A DNA stretch of 64,000 bases from Shewanella japonica (GCF_002075795.1 NZ_CP020472.1:2711001-2775000), one strand, 5' to 3'. Counted from the stretch's first letter, positions 18,359 through 27,726 are shown. Numbers and translations are program-made. The notes: generated from the sequence alone by a model not told the origin.

Positions 18359-19426
18359 ATGAAACAAAACATTTTATTTATCGACAGAGATGGCACCTTA
18401 GTTGAGGAACCAGCAATTGATAAGCAGTTAGATAGACTTGATAAGCTAGTGTTTGAACCACAAGTCATTCCTTCTTTACTGAAACTACAAAAAGCGGGTT
18501 ACCGTTTAGTGATGGTGTCCAACCAAGATGGTTTAGGCACAGATTCATTCCCACAAGCAGACTTTGACGCACCGCACAATATGATGATGCAAATCTTTGA
18601 AAGCCAAGGTGTCAAATTTGATGATGTCGTCATTTGCCCACACTTTGACGCTGATAATTGCAGTTGTCGTAAGCCTAAATTAGGCTTGGTCAAAGAGTAC
18701 TTAACACAAGGTAAAGTCGATTTTATGACCTCGGCGGTTATTGGCGATCGTTATACTGATGTAGAACTTGCAAGTGCTATGGGGATCCGTAGTTTTCAAT
18801 ATCAACGTGAAACACTCGATTGGGCTGCCATTACAGATGCAATCTTAAATCAAGGCCGTATCAGTGAAGTTGTTCGCACAACAAAAGAGACGGATATTAA
18901 AGTTAATATTAACCTTGATGATACTAGCAAAGGCAAAATTGATACAGGTATTGGCTTTTTTGACCACATGCTAGATCAAATTCAAACTCACGGAAATTTC
19001 AGAATGGATGTGACTGTTGATGGCGATTTAGAAATAGACGATCACCACAGCGTTGAAGATACCGCCTTAGCCATAGGCGACGCATTACGCCAAGCACTAG
19101 GCGATAAACGTGGTATTGCCCGTTTCGGCTTCAGTCTGCCTATGGATGAAGCAAATGGAGAGTGTTTAATGGATATTTCTGGTCGTCCATTTATTAAATT
19201 CAATGCTCAGTTCGATCGTGAAATGGTCGGTGAAATGGCCACTGAAATGGTGCCACACTTTTTCCGCTCATTTGCCGATGGCCTGCGTTGTACATTACAC
19301 ATCAGCACCGATGGCGATAATGATCACCACAAAGTTGAAGCGCTATTCAAAGTTTTAGGCCGCACGTTACGCCAAGCAGTAAAAGTCGAAGGTGATTTGC
19401 TGCCTTCAAGTAAAGGTGTACTGTAA
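18359..19426 (+). CDS. hisB: Bifunctional histidinol-phosphatase / imidazoleglycerol-phosphate dehydratase HisB
   Basis: A two-domain protein of 355 residues. The N-terminal HAD phosphatase (about residues 1-165) has [12 protein letters not shown] and a zinc-binding [11 protein letters not shown] loop. The C-terminal dehydratase (about 167-355) has the [11 protein letters not shown] and [10 protein letters not shown] metal-binding motifs plus a second [12 protein letters not shown] motif. The fused form is typical of gammaproteobacteria. A strong AAGGA ribosome-binding site precedes ATG 18359. Confidence 0.98.
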   Translation: MKQNILFIDRDGTLVEEPAIDKQLDRLDKLVFEPQVIPSLLKLQKAGYRLVMVSNQDGLGTDSFPQADFDAPHNMMMQIFESQGVKFDDVVICPHFDADNCSCRKPKLGLVKEYLTQGKVDFMTSAVIGDRYTDVELASAMGIRSFQYQRETLDWAAITDAILNQGRISEVVRTTKETDIKVNINLDDTSKGKIDTGIGFFDHMLDQIQTHGNFRMDVTVDGDLEIDDHHSVEDTALAIGDALRQALGDKRGIARFGFSLPMDEANGECLMDISGRPFIKFNAQFDREMVGEMATEMVPHFFRSFADGLRCTLHISTDGDNDHHKVEALFKVLGRTLRQAVKVEGDLLPSSKGVL

Positions 19427-19438
19427 GGAGCGCAATTC

Positions 19439-20065
19439 ATGTCAGATAACAACACAACCGTCATTCTTGATACTGGCTGTGCAAACCTAAGCTCGGTACG
19501 ATTTGCATTTGAGCGTCTAAACGCTGATGTCATTGTATCTGCTGACCATCAAGTGATTAAGTCCGCCGCAAGAGTCGTTTTGCCTGGTGTCGGCACTGCT
19601 GGCGCGGCGATGGATGCGCTTGTGAGCCGCGATCTAGTGTCCATTATTAACAACCTAACCCAACCTGTCATGGGGGTATGTTTAGGGATGCAAATGCTCA
19701 CGGAGAAATCCAATGAGCACGGTGGGCGCACAGAACAAGACATAACCTGCTTGGGATTAATTCCTACTCAAATTAATGAATTAGACAGCCAAGGCTTGCC
19801 ATTACCACACATGGGCTGGAACCAAATAACAGTATCTGACCATCCGTTGTTTAAAGGGGTTGAAGACGGTAGTTATGTGTATTTTGTCCATAGCTTTAAG
19901 GCGCCACTCAGTCAGCACACCATCGCATCATCACAATACGGTGAAGCATTTAGTGCCGCCATCGCAAAAGATAACTTTTTTGGTGTGCAATTTCACCCAG
20001 AAAAAAGTGCAGCAATAGGCTCGCAGATATTACAAAATTTCCTAAATATGGGGAACCAAACATGA
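19439..20065 (+). CDS. hisH: Imidazole glycerol phosphate synthase, glutaminase subunit HisH
   Basis: A class I glutamine amidotransferase that supplies ammonia to HisF. The nucleophile is the Cys in [10 protein letters not shown] (near residue 80), and the His/Glu pair of the triad is in QFHPEKS near residue 185. Its 208 residues are slightly longer than E. coli HisH (196). The stop codon overlaps the hisA start by four bases, indicating translational coupling. Confidence 0.97.
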   Translation: MSDNNTTVILDTGCANLSSVRFAFERLNADVIVSADHQVIKSAARVVLPGVGTAGAAMDALVSRDLVSIINNLTQPVMGVCLGMQMLTEKSNEHGGRTEQDITCLGLIPTQINELDSQGLPLPHMGWNQITVSDHPLFKGVEDGSYVYFVHSFKAPLSQHTIASSQYGEAFSAAIAKDNFFGVQFHPEKSAAIGSQILQNFLNMGNQT

Positions 20066-20799
20066 TCATTCCAGCAATTGATTTAATCGACGGCCAAGTG
20101 GTGCGTTTATATCAAGGCGACTACCAACAAAAAACGACTTTTGATTTAAGTCCATTAGCTCAACTTCAGTCTTATGAATCCCAAGGAGCTAAGCTACTTC
20201 ATATCGTAGATTTAACAGGTGCTAAGGATCCCGAAAAGCGCCAAATAGCATTGATTTCACAATTGGTTGCAGGCTTAAACACCGATATCCAAGTCGGCGG
20301 CGGGATCCGTAGTGAACAGCAAGTAAAAGAGTTATTAGATAGTGGCGTTAAACGTGTCGTCATTGGTTCATTAGCAGTCAAAGAACCCGAATTGGTCAAA
20401 AGCTGGTTTGTAAAATACGGCAGTGATGCCATTTGTTTAGCGTTAGATGTCAATATTAACGAGCAAGGCGAAAAAATTGTCGCAGTGTCAGGCTGGCAAA
20501 CTGGTGGTGGTAAGTCGTTAGAATCATTAGTGTCAGAATACAGCACCGTTGGACTTAAACATGCATTGGTCACCGATATTAGCCGTGATGGCACTTTACA
20601 AGGCGCTAATACAGTTCTTTATGCTGAGCTTGCAAGTAAATACCCAAACATTACTTGGCAAGCCTCTGGCGGTATAGCAAGCCTTGATGATGTAGCGGCG
20701 GTAAGAGACAGTAACGCCAATGGTATTATCATTGGTAAAGCATTACTGATAAATAATTTTACCGTTGAGGAGGCAATCACATGTTGGCCAAACGCCTAG
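20062..20799 (+). CDS. hisA: ProFAR isomerase HisA
   Basis: A (beta/alpha)8 isomerase opening the ribose of ProFAR to PRFAR. The N-terminal [19 protein letters not shown] carries the catalytic Asp, and the half-barrel repeat is visible as DIQVGGGIR and [11 protein letters not shown] phosphate-binding loops. Its 245 residues match the family. It overlaps hisH by four bases and hisF by 19. Confidence 0.98.
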   Translation: MIIPAIDLIDGQVVRLYQGDYQQKTTFDLSPLAQLQSYESQGAKLLHIVDLTGAKDPEKRQIALISQLVAGLNTDIQVGGGIRSEQQVKELLDSGVKRVVIGSLAVKEPELVKSWFVKYGSDAICLALDVNINEQGEKIVAVSGWQTGGGKSLESLVSEYSTVGLKHALVTDISRDGTLQGANTVLYAELASKYPNITWQASGGIASLDDVAAVRDSNANGIIIGKALLINNFTVEEAITCWPNA

Positions 20800-21554
20800 T
20801 CCCCTGCCTCGATGTTCGTGATGGACAAGTCGTAAAAGGGGTTCAATTTCGTAACCATGAAATCATTGGTGATATTGAACCATTAGCAGCAAGATATGCG
20901 GCCGAAGGTGCTGATGAGTTAGTCTTTTATGATATTACCGCCAGTGCCCATGATAGAGTGATTGATAAGTCTTGGGTAAGTCGAGTCGCAGCGCAAATCG
21001 ATATTCCTTTTTGCGTCGCTGGTGGAATTAAAACCATCGAACAAGCACGACAAATGTTAGCTTACGGTGCCGATAAAATTTCAATTAACTCACCAGCACT
21101 CAGCGACCCGAGTTTGATTTCACGATTACAGGATGAATTTGGCCGCCAATGCATCGTGATTGGTATTGACTCATTCTATGATGACGAATCAGATAGCTAC
21201 AAAGTAAAGCAATTTACTGGTGACGAAGCTGCAACTAAAGATACGCAATGGTTTACTCAAGATTGGGTTGAAGAAGTTCAAACTAGAGGTTGTGGCGAAA
21301 TTGTACTGAACGTCATGAACCAAGATGGCGTGAGAGGCGGTTATGATATTAAACAGCTCAGCATGGTAAGAGCAATTTGTGATGTCCCATTAATTGCTTC
21401 TGGCGGCGCTGGCACAATGGCACATTTCAAGGAAGTGTTTCAGCAAGCGAATGTTGATGCTGCCCTAGCAGCCAGTGTGTTTCATAAGGGAATTATCGAT
21501 ATCGCTGAATTAAAGCAATATTTAGCCAATGAAAACATTGCGATTCGTATTTAA
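20781..21554 (+). CDS. hisF: Imidazole glycerol phosphate synthase, cyclase subunit HisF
   Basis: The synthase subunit uses ammonia from HisH to convert PRFAR to imidazole glycerol phosphate and [24 protein letters not shown] at the N-terminus holds the first catalytic Asp; the second is in [10 protein letters not shown] near residue 130. Length 257 is normal. It overlaps the end of hisA by 19 bases, typical of this operon. Confidence 0.98.
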   Translation: MLAKRLVPCLDVRDGQVVKGVQFRNHEIIGDIEPLAARYAAEGADELVFYDITASAHDRVIDKSWVSRVAAQIDIPFCVAGGIKTIEQARQMLAYGADKISINSPALSDPSLISRLQDEFGRQCIVIGIDSFYDDESDSYKVKQFTGDEAATKDTQWFTQDWVEEVQTRGCGEIVLNVMNQDGVRGGYDIKQLSMVRAICDVPLIASGGAGTMAHFKEVFQQANVDAALAASVFHKGIIDIAELKQYLANENIAIRI

Positions 21555-21590
21555 CAGGCAAAGAAACTGAATAAGAAGTGAAACTGAATT

Positions 21591-22220
21591 ATGACATTAT
21601 CTGCAACTGTGACATTTGATACCTCAGCACTAGCATGGGATAAACAAAACGATTTATTACCAGCCGTGGTTCAAAACCACTTAACCGGTAAGGTGCTTAT
21701 GCTGGGTTATATGAATAAAGCGGCATTAGAACATACCTTAGAAACAGGCAAAGTAACTTTTTTCAGTCGCTCAAAACAACGCCTATGGACTAAAGGTGAA
21801 ACGTCAGGCAACACATTAGATTTAGTTGCCATTGATAAAGACTGTGACAATGACAGTTTACTGGTTCAGGTTATTCCAAATGGCCCTACCTGCCACACAG
21901 GAACTGAAAGCTGCTGGCCTAACGGCAATGCTCACAGCTTCATTGACAACCTCACCAATGTGATCATTTCTCGAAAAGGCCAAAGCGCAGATTCAAGCTA
22001 CACGGCATCGCTTTTTGAACGTGGTACAAAAAGAATTGCACAAAAAGTTGGCGAAGAAGGATTAGAAACGGCGCTTGCTGCTGCAACACATGATAAAGAA
22101 GAGTTAATTAATGAAGCTTCGGATCTTATGTATCACTTAATTGTGCTACTTGAAGATCAACAATTATCTATGGCTGACGTTAATCAAAACCTAATGCAAC
22201 GTCATTTAAACAGTCAATAG
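21591..22220 (+). CDS. hisI: Bifunctional phosphoribosyl-AMP cyclohydrolase / phosphoribosyl-ATP pyrophosphatase HisIE
   Basis: The fused enzyme carries out steps two and three of the pathway. The N-terminal cyclohydrolase (about residues 1-115) has the [18 protein letters not shown] signature and zinc-binding cysteines in CDND and [12 protein letters not shown]. The C-terminal MazG-like pyrophosphatase (about 120-209) has [18 protein letters not shown]. It is the last gene of the operon and is followed by a terminator. Confidence 0.98.
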   Translation: MTLSATVTFDTSALAWDKQNDLLPAVVQNHLTGKVLMLGYMNKAALEHTLETGKVTFFSRSKQRLWTKGETSGNTLDLVAIDKDCDNDSLLVQVIPNGPTCHTGTESCWPNGNAHSFIDNLTNVIISRKGQSADSSYTASLFERGTKRIAQKVGEEGLETALAAATHDKEELINEASDLMYHLIVLLEDQQLSMADVNQNLMQRHLNSQ

Positions 22221-22260
22221 CGTTAATCTAAACCGGCCATGTAAGCACATTGCATCCAAT

Positions 22261-22294
22261 AAAAAAGGCACCTACTCGGTGCCTTTAATTTTTT
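22261..22294. terminator. Terminator of the his operon, probably bidirectional
   Basis: A 9-bp perfect stem (22264-22272 with 22278-22286), 5-base loop, with an A-run before and AATTTTTT after. It sits between convergent hisI and the DUF4826-like gene. Confidence 0.88.
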
Positions 22295-22316
22295 ACAAAA
22301 ACTGATATCTATTTGA

Positions 22317-22763
22317 TTACGCTTGGTCTTGCCAAAGCTTTTCATCATTTTGCATGTTATATAGGCTCTCAGCGCGAGACACCAATAAGTTAGCAAATTT
22401 AAGTTGGGTCTCATCGCGAGTTGCGCCAGACTTATGTAAGTTTTCAGCTTTAATTTGCCACATCATTGAAAAGTGACGAATCGCCTCACGCGCAGTACCA
22501 GCAACTTTTACATCGACATAGTCAGAAGGTAAATCGCCTGACATTACCCAAAAAGTTTGCTTGGTAGGTTGTTTCGATTCCATTTTCCAAATTGCTAAAT
22601 ATGGCACTAAATAGCGGCTTTCATCAGCAAGGACTTTTGACGGGATAACGCCTTTTTCGGCAAGGAATCGATTGGCTTTTTGAAATTGTGCTTGGACCCA
22701 TTGTTGTCTTAATACTTCTGGATCTTGTTGTTCTGTTTTAGGCTCAGCCACTGATTCAGTCAT
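22317..22763 (-). CDS. DUF4826-like protein
   Basis: A 148-residue soluble protein without signal peptide or membrane span. The central block VAIWKM-like region (YLAIWKMESKQPTKQTFWVMSGDLPSDYV) followed by ARE AIRHFSMMWQIKAENL resembles DUF4826 proteins of marine gammaproteobacteria as I remember them; I cannot confirm this. The Trp-rich FWVMSGDLP segment is the best conserved part in my memory. Function unknown. It is divergent from ldh, and the palindromes at 22857-22892 could control either gene. Confidence 0.65.
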   Translation of the reverse strand: MTESVAEPKTEQQDPEVLRQQWVQAQFQKANRFLAEKGVIPSKVLADESRYLVPYLAIWKMESKQPTKQTFWVMSGDLPSDYVDVKVAGTAREAIRHFSMMWQIKAENLHKSGATRDETQLKFANLLVSRAESLYNMQNDEKLWQDQA

Positions 22764-22856
22764 TCTTTCTTCCTATTTTATTGTTATATGTCGTCATCAT
22801 AACACTTACATCTTTATATCAATTTGTGTGACAAATGCAACGAAACGCAAAAAAAG

Positions 22857-22872
22857 TTTACGTTTACGTAAA
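22857..22872 (+). promoter_or_regulatory. Candidate LiuR operator upstream of leucine dehydrogenase
   Basis: TTTACGTTTACGTAAA is a near-perfect palindrome (7 + 2 + 7) resembling the motif described for LiuR, the MerR-family regulator of branched-chain amino acid catabolism in gammaproteobacteria, whose regulon includes ldh. It lies 155 bases upstream of the ldh start and 94 bases upstream of the divergent gene. The match to LiuR is from memory. Confidence 0.6.
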
Positions 22873-22892
22873 GTGGCAAGCTAAATTGCCAC
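22873..22892. promoter_or_regulatory. 7-bp inverted repeat abutting the LiuR-like site
   Basis: GTGGCAA (22873-22879), 6-base spacer, TTGCCAC (22886-22892), directly adjoining the LiuR-like palindrome. It could be a second operator or part of a hairpin. No T-run follows, so it is not a terminator. Confidence 0.35.
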
Positions 22893-23027
22893 GTAGATCA
22901 CAAAATTATATGAATCTAACTTTGTTGAGAGTATCGCTAAATGCTATCGTTCTGCAATAAATAATAACAAGCAGTCGTTATTCACTTTTATTCTGACGAC
23001 TATTTAATCGCACAGCGGAGATCACAA

Positions 23028-24059
23028 GTGGCTCTATTTAATCATGTATCGTTTGATGACCACGAACAAGTCGTATTTTGTCACGACAAAGAAAGTGGCT
23101 TAAAAGCAATTATCGCTATCCATAATACTAACCTAGGCCCTGCAGTGGGCGGTTGTCGTATGTGGAATTATGACTCAGACGACGAGGCAATCAATGACGT
23201 GTTGCGTCTATCCCGTGGAATGACTTATAAAAACGCACTTGCTGGTTTAACAATGGGTGGCGGCAAGTCAGTTATCATCGCAGACCCTAAAACTACCGAT
23301 CGTGAAGCCTTATTCCGCTCATTTGGTCGTTTTATTCACACTTTAGGTGGTAAGTACTACTCTGCTGAAGATGTGGGTACTACCACAGCTGATATTATGA
23401 TTGCTCATGAAGAAACACCCTATATGGCTGGTCTTGAGGGAAAAAGTGGCGATCCATCTCCATTCACTGCTTTAGGAACGTATTTAGGTATTAAAGCCGC
23501 GGTAAAACATCAGCGTGGTCTAGATAGCTTAAAAGGCTTAAAAATTTCGGTTCAAGGCGTTGGACATGTTGGTTATTACTTATGTAAGCACCTTCATGAA
23601 GATGGCGCTGAACTGATCGTGACTGACATCCACCAAGCTTCTTTAGACCGTGTGGCCACGGAATTTGGCGCTACAGTTGTTGCACCACAAGATATCTATA
23701 CCCAAGATGTTGATGTTTACGCACCATGTGCACTTGGCGCAACGATCAACGACACGACGATCCCATTGCTTAAAGCAACAATTGTTGCGGGTTGTGCAAA
23801 TAACCAGTTAGCTGAAGTTCGTCACGGTGAAGTATTAAAAGAGCTAGGCATTTTGTATGCGCCTGATTATGTCATCAATGCTGGCGGTATCATCAATGTT
23901 TCTTTCGAAAGTGACTATGATGTAGCTAAAGCCACTGCCAAAGTCGAAAAAATCTATAACACGTTAATCAAAATCTTCGAGCAAGCCGAAAAAGACAACC
24001 GCACCACCGGTGATGTTGCTGACGAAATGGCGCGTGAGATCATTAACGCCGCTAAATAA
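23028..24059 (+). CDS. ldh: Leucine dehydrogenase (Glu/Leu/Phe/Val dehydrogenase family)
   Basis: An NAD-dependent enzyme deaminating branched-chain L-amino acids to 2-oxo acids, the entry to their catabolism. The N-terminal domain has the catalytic lysine region LTMGGGKSVIIADP (near residue 80) and the SAEDVGTTTADI loop; the C-terminal Rossmann domain has VQGVGHVGYYLC (near 180). Its 343 residues match Leu dehydrogenases rather than larger Glu dehydrogenases. The start is GTG at 23028, with GGAG eight bases upstream. A LiuR-like palindrome upstream fits regulation by branched-chain catabolism. A terminator follows. Confidence 0.92.
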   Translation: MALFNHVSFDDHEQVVFCHDKESGLKAIIAIHNTNLGPAVGGCRMWNYDSDDEAINDVLRLSRGMTYKNALAGLTMGGGKSVIIADPKTTDREALFRSFGRFIHTLGGKYYSAEDVGTTTADIMIAHEETPYMAGLEGKSGDPSPFTALGTYLGIKAAVKHQRGLDSLKGLKISVQGVGHVGYYLCKHLHEDGAELIVTDIHQASLDRVATEFGATVVAPQDIYTQDVDVYAPCALGATINDTTIPLLKATIVAGCANNQLAEVRHGEVLKELGILYAPDYVINAGGIINVSFESDYDVAKATAKVEKIYNTLIKIFEQAEKDNRTTGDVADEMAREIINAAK

Positions 24060-24069
24060 TCAACGCTCT

Positions 24070-24098
24070 CATTTTATAAGCCTATTTTTTATAAAATG
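24070..24098. repeat. 10-bp inverted repeat after ldh
   Basis: CATTTTATAA (24070-24079), 9-base spacer, TTATAAAATG (24089-24098). It is AT-rich and lies between the ldh stop and its terminator; possibly a 3' stabilising hairpin. Confidence 0.4.
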
Positions 24099-24120
24099 AG
24101 TTACGGTTATGACCTCACTA

Positions 24121-24145
24121 AAGGGAGCCATCAGGCTCCTTTTTT
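24121..24145 (+). terminator. Intrinsic terminator of ldh
   Basis: GGAGCC (24124-24129), loop ATCA, GGCTCC (24134-24139), followed by a six-base T-run. Confidence 0.85.
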
Positions 24146-24190
24146 ATTGGAATTGAATCGCTAGTAATCCAGCGTTAACTTTGCTTTAGC

Positions 24191-24268
24191 TTCTTATATT
24201 AGTTTCTTATATTAGTTTCTTATATTAGTTTTTTATATTAGATACTTATATTAGTTTTCCTATATTCG
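24191..24268. repeat. Tandem array, six ~13-bp units
   Basis: The core CTTATATTAG recurs every 13 bases: units start at 24191 (12 bases), 24203, 24216, 24229, 24242 and 24255 (14 bases, degenerate). Units two and three are identical; later ones drift. There are no spacers, so it is a minisatellite and not a CRISPR. It lies in the 420-base gap upstream of the plcP-like gene, 120 bases before the PhoB-like repeats. Slippage is the simplest origin; the AT-rich units could also affect DNA bending. Confidence 0.85.
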
Positions 24269-24389
24269 TTTACTGCCAATGACCAAATTTTGGATCTTAT
24301 TGTCTCTTAGAGCCTTACTAAATCTTATCCAAAATAACATTGCCTTGCTTAGCCTAGCACTCATTTAACTCGTCTCCGTTCACTGTAAA

Positions 24390-24418
24390 TTGTCATCCCT
24401 TTGACATATTGGCGTCAT
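24390..24418 (+). promoter_or_regulatory. Candidate PhoB box: three 7-mers at 11-bp spacing
   Basis: TTGTCAT (24390-24396), TTGACAT (24401-24407) and GCGTCAT (24412-24418) are direct repeats spaced exactly 11 bases, the geometry of PhoB sites (CTGTCAT repeats separated by four bases). Matches to CTGTCAT are 6, 5 and 5 of 7. A -10-like TATGCT lies at 24440-24445. The genes downstream suit phosphate control. Not proven. Confidence 0.5.
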
Positions 24419-24477
24419 CTTGAGTTCAAAAACCTCTCCTATGCTAGTTTAGACATTCATCGTTGAGCGATATATCA

Positions 24478-25410
24478 ATGACTCAAAATGCTAAAGATAA
24501 GACCGGTTTACATGAACTTACACCTAATCCCACTTCTCACTTCAGCCCTTTTGAACATGCGATTACAACCAGAAAATCCCCTAAATCTAGTGGCAAAGTA
24601 AAACAAACTTTCAATGCTTTATGGATTTCAGATGTTCACCTAGACAGTGTCGATTGCAAAGCAGAATATTTATTGGATCTGCTTAATCAAACTCACACTA
24701 ATAAGCTTTATTTAGTTGGCGACATCATTGATATCTGGGCACTAAAACGTAAAGTTTATTGGCCTGAAAGTCATAACCTAGTCCTACAAAAGTTAATCCA
24801 ACTGGCGCAAAGCGGTATCGAAATCAAGTTTATACCAGGCAACCATGATGAAGAGTTTAAAGCTTATAGTAATTTCCAAATATGGGGTATTACCATCACC
24901 CGCCAATATATACATGAATGCATAACTGGCGATAAAATTTTAATGTTACATGGCGATCAATTTGATTCAGAAGTGTGTATAAGTCGCACCTACGCCAAAC
25001 TTGGCGATCATTTATATGATGTTTTGTTATTACTCAATCGTAAATTACATCGTATTAGACACAGCTTAGGCTTTTCGTATTGGTCTTTAGCCAGTTACGT
25101 GAAACTCCGAGTCAATAAAGCACAACATGCCATCAGCATGTATCGAGATGCAGTATTGCGCTACGCACAAACACAGCAAGTACAAGCAGTGGTTTGCGGT
25201 CATATTCACCAACCAGAATTATCCCAACACAAGAATATCATTTATGCCAACGACGGTGACTGGGTCGAAAATTGTACGCTGATTGCTGAAACCCACAGTG
25301 GTGAGTTACAGCTGCTTCGCTGGAGTGATGAAGCGTGCACGACCAAAGTCATCAATCAAATCACATTGAGTGAAGCCAGTGCTACTCCAATAAAGCAAAA
25401 AGTCGCTTAG
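24478..25410 (+). CDS. Metallophosphoesterase of the LpxH/PlcP group, candidate phospholipase C
   Basis: A calcineurin-like phosphoesterase with all metal-ligand motifs: SDVHLD (residues 51-56), GDIID (81-85), GNHDE (121-125), HGDQFD (158-163) and GHIH (241-244). The segment after GDIID (YWPESHN, then QKL and FIPGNHDE), plus YWSLASYVKL near residue 201, resembles the phosphate-starvation phospholipase C PlcP of Sinorhizobium more than the lipid A enzyme LpxH, which is about 240 residues long. PlcP releases diacylglycerol from phospholipids. The first ~45 residues are polar and unconserved; I choose ATG 24478, though a TTG at 24463 is open. The OlsF-like gene follows by 34 bases, and PhoB-like repeats precede. 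Confidence 0.72.
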   Translation: MTQNAKDKTGLHELTPNPTSHFSPFEHAITTRKSPKSSGKVKQTFNALWISDVHLDSVDCKAEYLLDLLNQTHTNKLYLVGDIIDIWALKRKVYWPESHNLVLQKLIQLAQSGIEIKFIPGNHDEEFKAYSNFQIWGITITRQYIHECITGDKILMLHGDQFDSEVCISRTYAKLGDHLYDVLLLLNRKLHRIRHSLGFSYWSLASYVKLRVNKAQHAISMYRDAVLRYAQTQQVQAVVCGHIHQPELSQHKNIIYANDGDWVENCTLIAETHSGELQLLRWSDEACTTKVINQITLSEASATPIKQKVA

Positions 25411-25444
25411 CACTGACTATTCACTTCTTATAACAATAAAGGCT

Positions 25445-27178
25445 ATGGACATGATTTTTACAGTAGATAATGTGGTAGAAAAAAACTTACCCAAAATCCA
25501 CCAAACACCTTGGCTAGCAACACCAACAAAAGCCATGTTGCGTTATTTATTAAACGAAAAACAATGTAATGATATCGCGGCAGAATTCGCTTATTTGAAA
25601 GGGGTAGATTTTGTCGAGCATGTACTAGATTGTTTTGATTTCAATTACTCAGTGCCTAGTAATGAAATTGAAAATATTCCCATCGACGGAAGAGTGGTTA
25701 TTTATGCCAGTCACCCTATTGGTTCCCTTGATGCACTCGCTCTCATCAAACTTATTAGCCAAGTTCGACCTGATATCAAAGTCGTCGCGAATGAACTGCT
25801 GATGGCACTTGAACCACTACATTCACTGCTGCTTCCCGTGAATAACATGTCCGGTGGTACCCCAAGACAGCACTTAGAAAATATTCACTTGCACCTAAAA
25901 AATGAAGGCGCTGTATTAATTTTTCCTTCAGGAGAAGTATCAAGACTCAGACCCTCAGGTGTCACTGATTTAAAGTGGCATTCTGGCTTTTTAAAAATGG
26001 CCAACTCCTGCAATGCTCCGTTACTGCCAATGTTTGTTGATGCTAAAAACTCACTTTCATTCTATGGCGCTTCAATGATTTATAAGCCACTCGCTAGTTT
26101 ATTGCTCGTCAAAGAAATGTTTAAACAGCAAAAGCGCACCATGCCAGTACGAATTGGACAGTTAATTCCTAAAGAAGCTATCACTGGACATGATTTTAAT
26201 GTCAAAACCAAGGTTCAGTTACTTAAGAATCACCTTTATCGAATTGGAAAGAATCGTCGGCCATTATTTGCTACACAAAAAGCCATTGCCCATCCAGAAT
26301 CACGAAGTGAACTGCAATCAGCTTTGCAACAATGTGAGATGCTCGGTGAGACTAATGACAATAAACAAATCTTTTTATATCAGCACCAAGGCTGCAATCC
26401 AATCATGCGAGAAATTGGCCGATTAAGAGAAATCGCATTTCGTGCCGTGGGGGAAGGTAGCGGCAACAGGCGAGATAACGATCAATATGATCCTTATTAT
26501 CAGCACCTGGTGTTATGGGATAAGGATGATTTAGAAATTGTAGGATCATATCGTTTTGCAAGTGCTAAGTGGGTTCACGAGCATCAAGGTAAAACGGCCT
26601 TATATAGCCAATCATTGTTTCAATATAACGATGAGTTTGCCCCCTACTTTGAAAATGGCTTAGAGCTTGGCCGTAGCTTCGTGCAGCCAAAGTATTGGGG
26701 AAAACGAAGCCTAGACTACCTATGGCTTGGTATTGGCGCGTATTTAGCTAAGAATCCACAATTTCGCTATTTATTTGGTCCTGTGTCTATTAGTGACCAA
26801 ATCCCCGAACAAGCGAAAGAAATGCTTGTCCATTTCTATCAGCAGCAATTCAGTAACCCTGAGGTGTTAGCAATCTCTAATTGCCCTTACCGCTTTACCC
26901 AAGATAAACGCCAACAACTCGATGCACTTTATTCCGCTGACGATTACGCATCTAATTTCAAAGTGTTAAAACACACAATGGCGAATATGGGGGCGGCAGT
27001 ACCGCCACTGTTTAAACAATATGGCGAATTGTGCGAACAAAATGGCGTATCGTTTCTCGACTTTGGTATCGATACTGATTTTGGCAACTGTATTGATGGA
27101 CTGGTACTTGTTGATGTCCATGCGCTGAAACCTAAAAAGCAGCAACGATACATTAATTACCACTTAACTAAACCATAA
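25445..27178 (+). CDS. Bifunctional acyltransferase, candidate ornithine-lipid synthase OlsF
   Basis: A 577-residue two-domain protein. The N-terminal part (about residues 60-270) is a PlsC/OlsA-type O-acyltransferase with SHPIGSLDAL (His90, Asp96) and FPSGEVSR (160-167). The C-terminal part (about 305-560) is an OlsB-type GNAT N-acyltransferase with EIGRLREIAFR, DPYYQHLVLWD, IVGSYRF and LELGRSFV. This order is that of OlsF, which acylates ornithine twice to make ornithine lipid, a phosphorus-free membrane lipid. Proteins like this are often labelled hemolysin-like. Two ATGs compete: 25445 and 25451, the second better spaced from AAGG. It probably forms an operon with the plcP-like gene. Confidence 0.72.
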   Translation: MDMIFTVDNVVEKNLPKIHQTPWLATPTKAMLRYLLNEKQCNDIAAEFAYLKGVDFVEHVLDCFDFNYSVPSNEIENIPIDGRVVIYASHPIGSLDALALIKLISQVRPDIKVVANELLMALEPLHSLLLPVNNMSGGTPRQHLENIHLHLKNEGAVLIFPSGEVSRLRPSGVTDLKWHSGFLKMANSCNAPLLPMFVDAKNSLSFYGASMIYKPLASLLLVKEMFKQQKRTMPVRIGQLIPKEAITGHDFNVKTKVQLLKNHLYRIGKNRRPLFATQKAIAHPESRSELQSALQQCEMLGETNDNKQIFLYQHQGCNPIMREIGRLREIAFRAVGEGSGNRRDNDQYDPYYQHLVLWDKDDLEIVGSYRFASAKWVHEHQGKTALYSQSLFQYNDEFAPYFENGLELGRSFVQPKYWGKRSLDYLWLGIGAYLAKNPQFRYLFGPVSISDQIPEQAKEMLVHFYQQQFSNPEVLAISNCPYRFTQDKRQQLDALYSADDYASNFKVLKHTMANMGAAVPPLFKQYGELCEQNGVSFLDFGIDTDFGNCIDGLVLVDVHALKPKKQQRYINYHLTKP

Positions 27179-27294
27179 AATAACTGTTGAAATAAGCAAT
27201 GAACTAATCAATCACGATACATGACTCAATTATTCATCATTTGTCGGCTTTTCAATTGTCTGATATAAATAGATTAATTGAAAAGGAGAACAAG

Positions 27295-27726
27295 ATGGTT
27301 ACTGTTGAGCAAATAATGAGCCACAGAGTAGTCACCGTTGAAATGGATGATCGGTTAGCCACGGCTAAAGATATTTTTGACAATGTACCCTTTCATCACC
27401 TTGTGGTGTTAGATGAACATAATCAAGTCTCCGGTATCTTGGCGCGTGCCGATCTGGTTAATGCTATCAATCCAAATCTTGGCACGGCCGCAGAACTAAC
27501 TCGAGATATTGAAACGCTACAAAAACGTGTCCATCAAGTGATGGCTCACCACCCTATCACTATTCCTCCAGAGTTGGATGTTAACAGTGCTTCAGAACTT
27601 ATCTTATCTAAAGGGATCACCTGCTTGCCTGTATTAGTGGATAAGGAAATTGTCGGTATTGTGAGTTGGCGTGATCTACTTGCTCATTATTGTGGTTTAG
27701 AGCCCCTGAATGACGAACAACCGTAA
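27295..27726 (+). CDS. CBS-domain protein
   Basis: A 143-residue protein made almost entirely of two CBS domains (about residues 4-58 and 78-135). CBS pairs usually bind adenosine nucleotides and act as regulators. MTVEQIMSHRVVTVEMDD-like and VMAHHPITIPPELDV openings mark each domain. ATG 27295 has AAGGAG six bases upstream; the frame extends further 5' from a TTG at 27241 without a ribosome-binding site. No enzymatic domain is fused, so the partner is unknown. Confidence 0.85.
   Translation: MVTVEQIMSHRVVTVEMDDRLATAKDIFDNVPFHHLVVLDEHNQVSGILARADLVNAINPNLGTAAELTRDIETLQKRVHQVMAHHPITIPPELDVNSASELILSKGITCLPVLVDKEIVGIVSWRDLLAHYCGLEPLNDEQP

Noticed and set aside
24191-24268. Possible CRISPR array
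   Set aside because: Units are 13 bases and directly adjacent with no unique spacers; no cas genes are in the window.
24401-24430. TTGACA at 24401 as a sigma-70 -35 box
   Set aside because: No -10-like hexamer lies 16-18 bases downstream; the element is better read as part of the 11-bp-spaced repeats.
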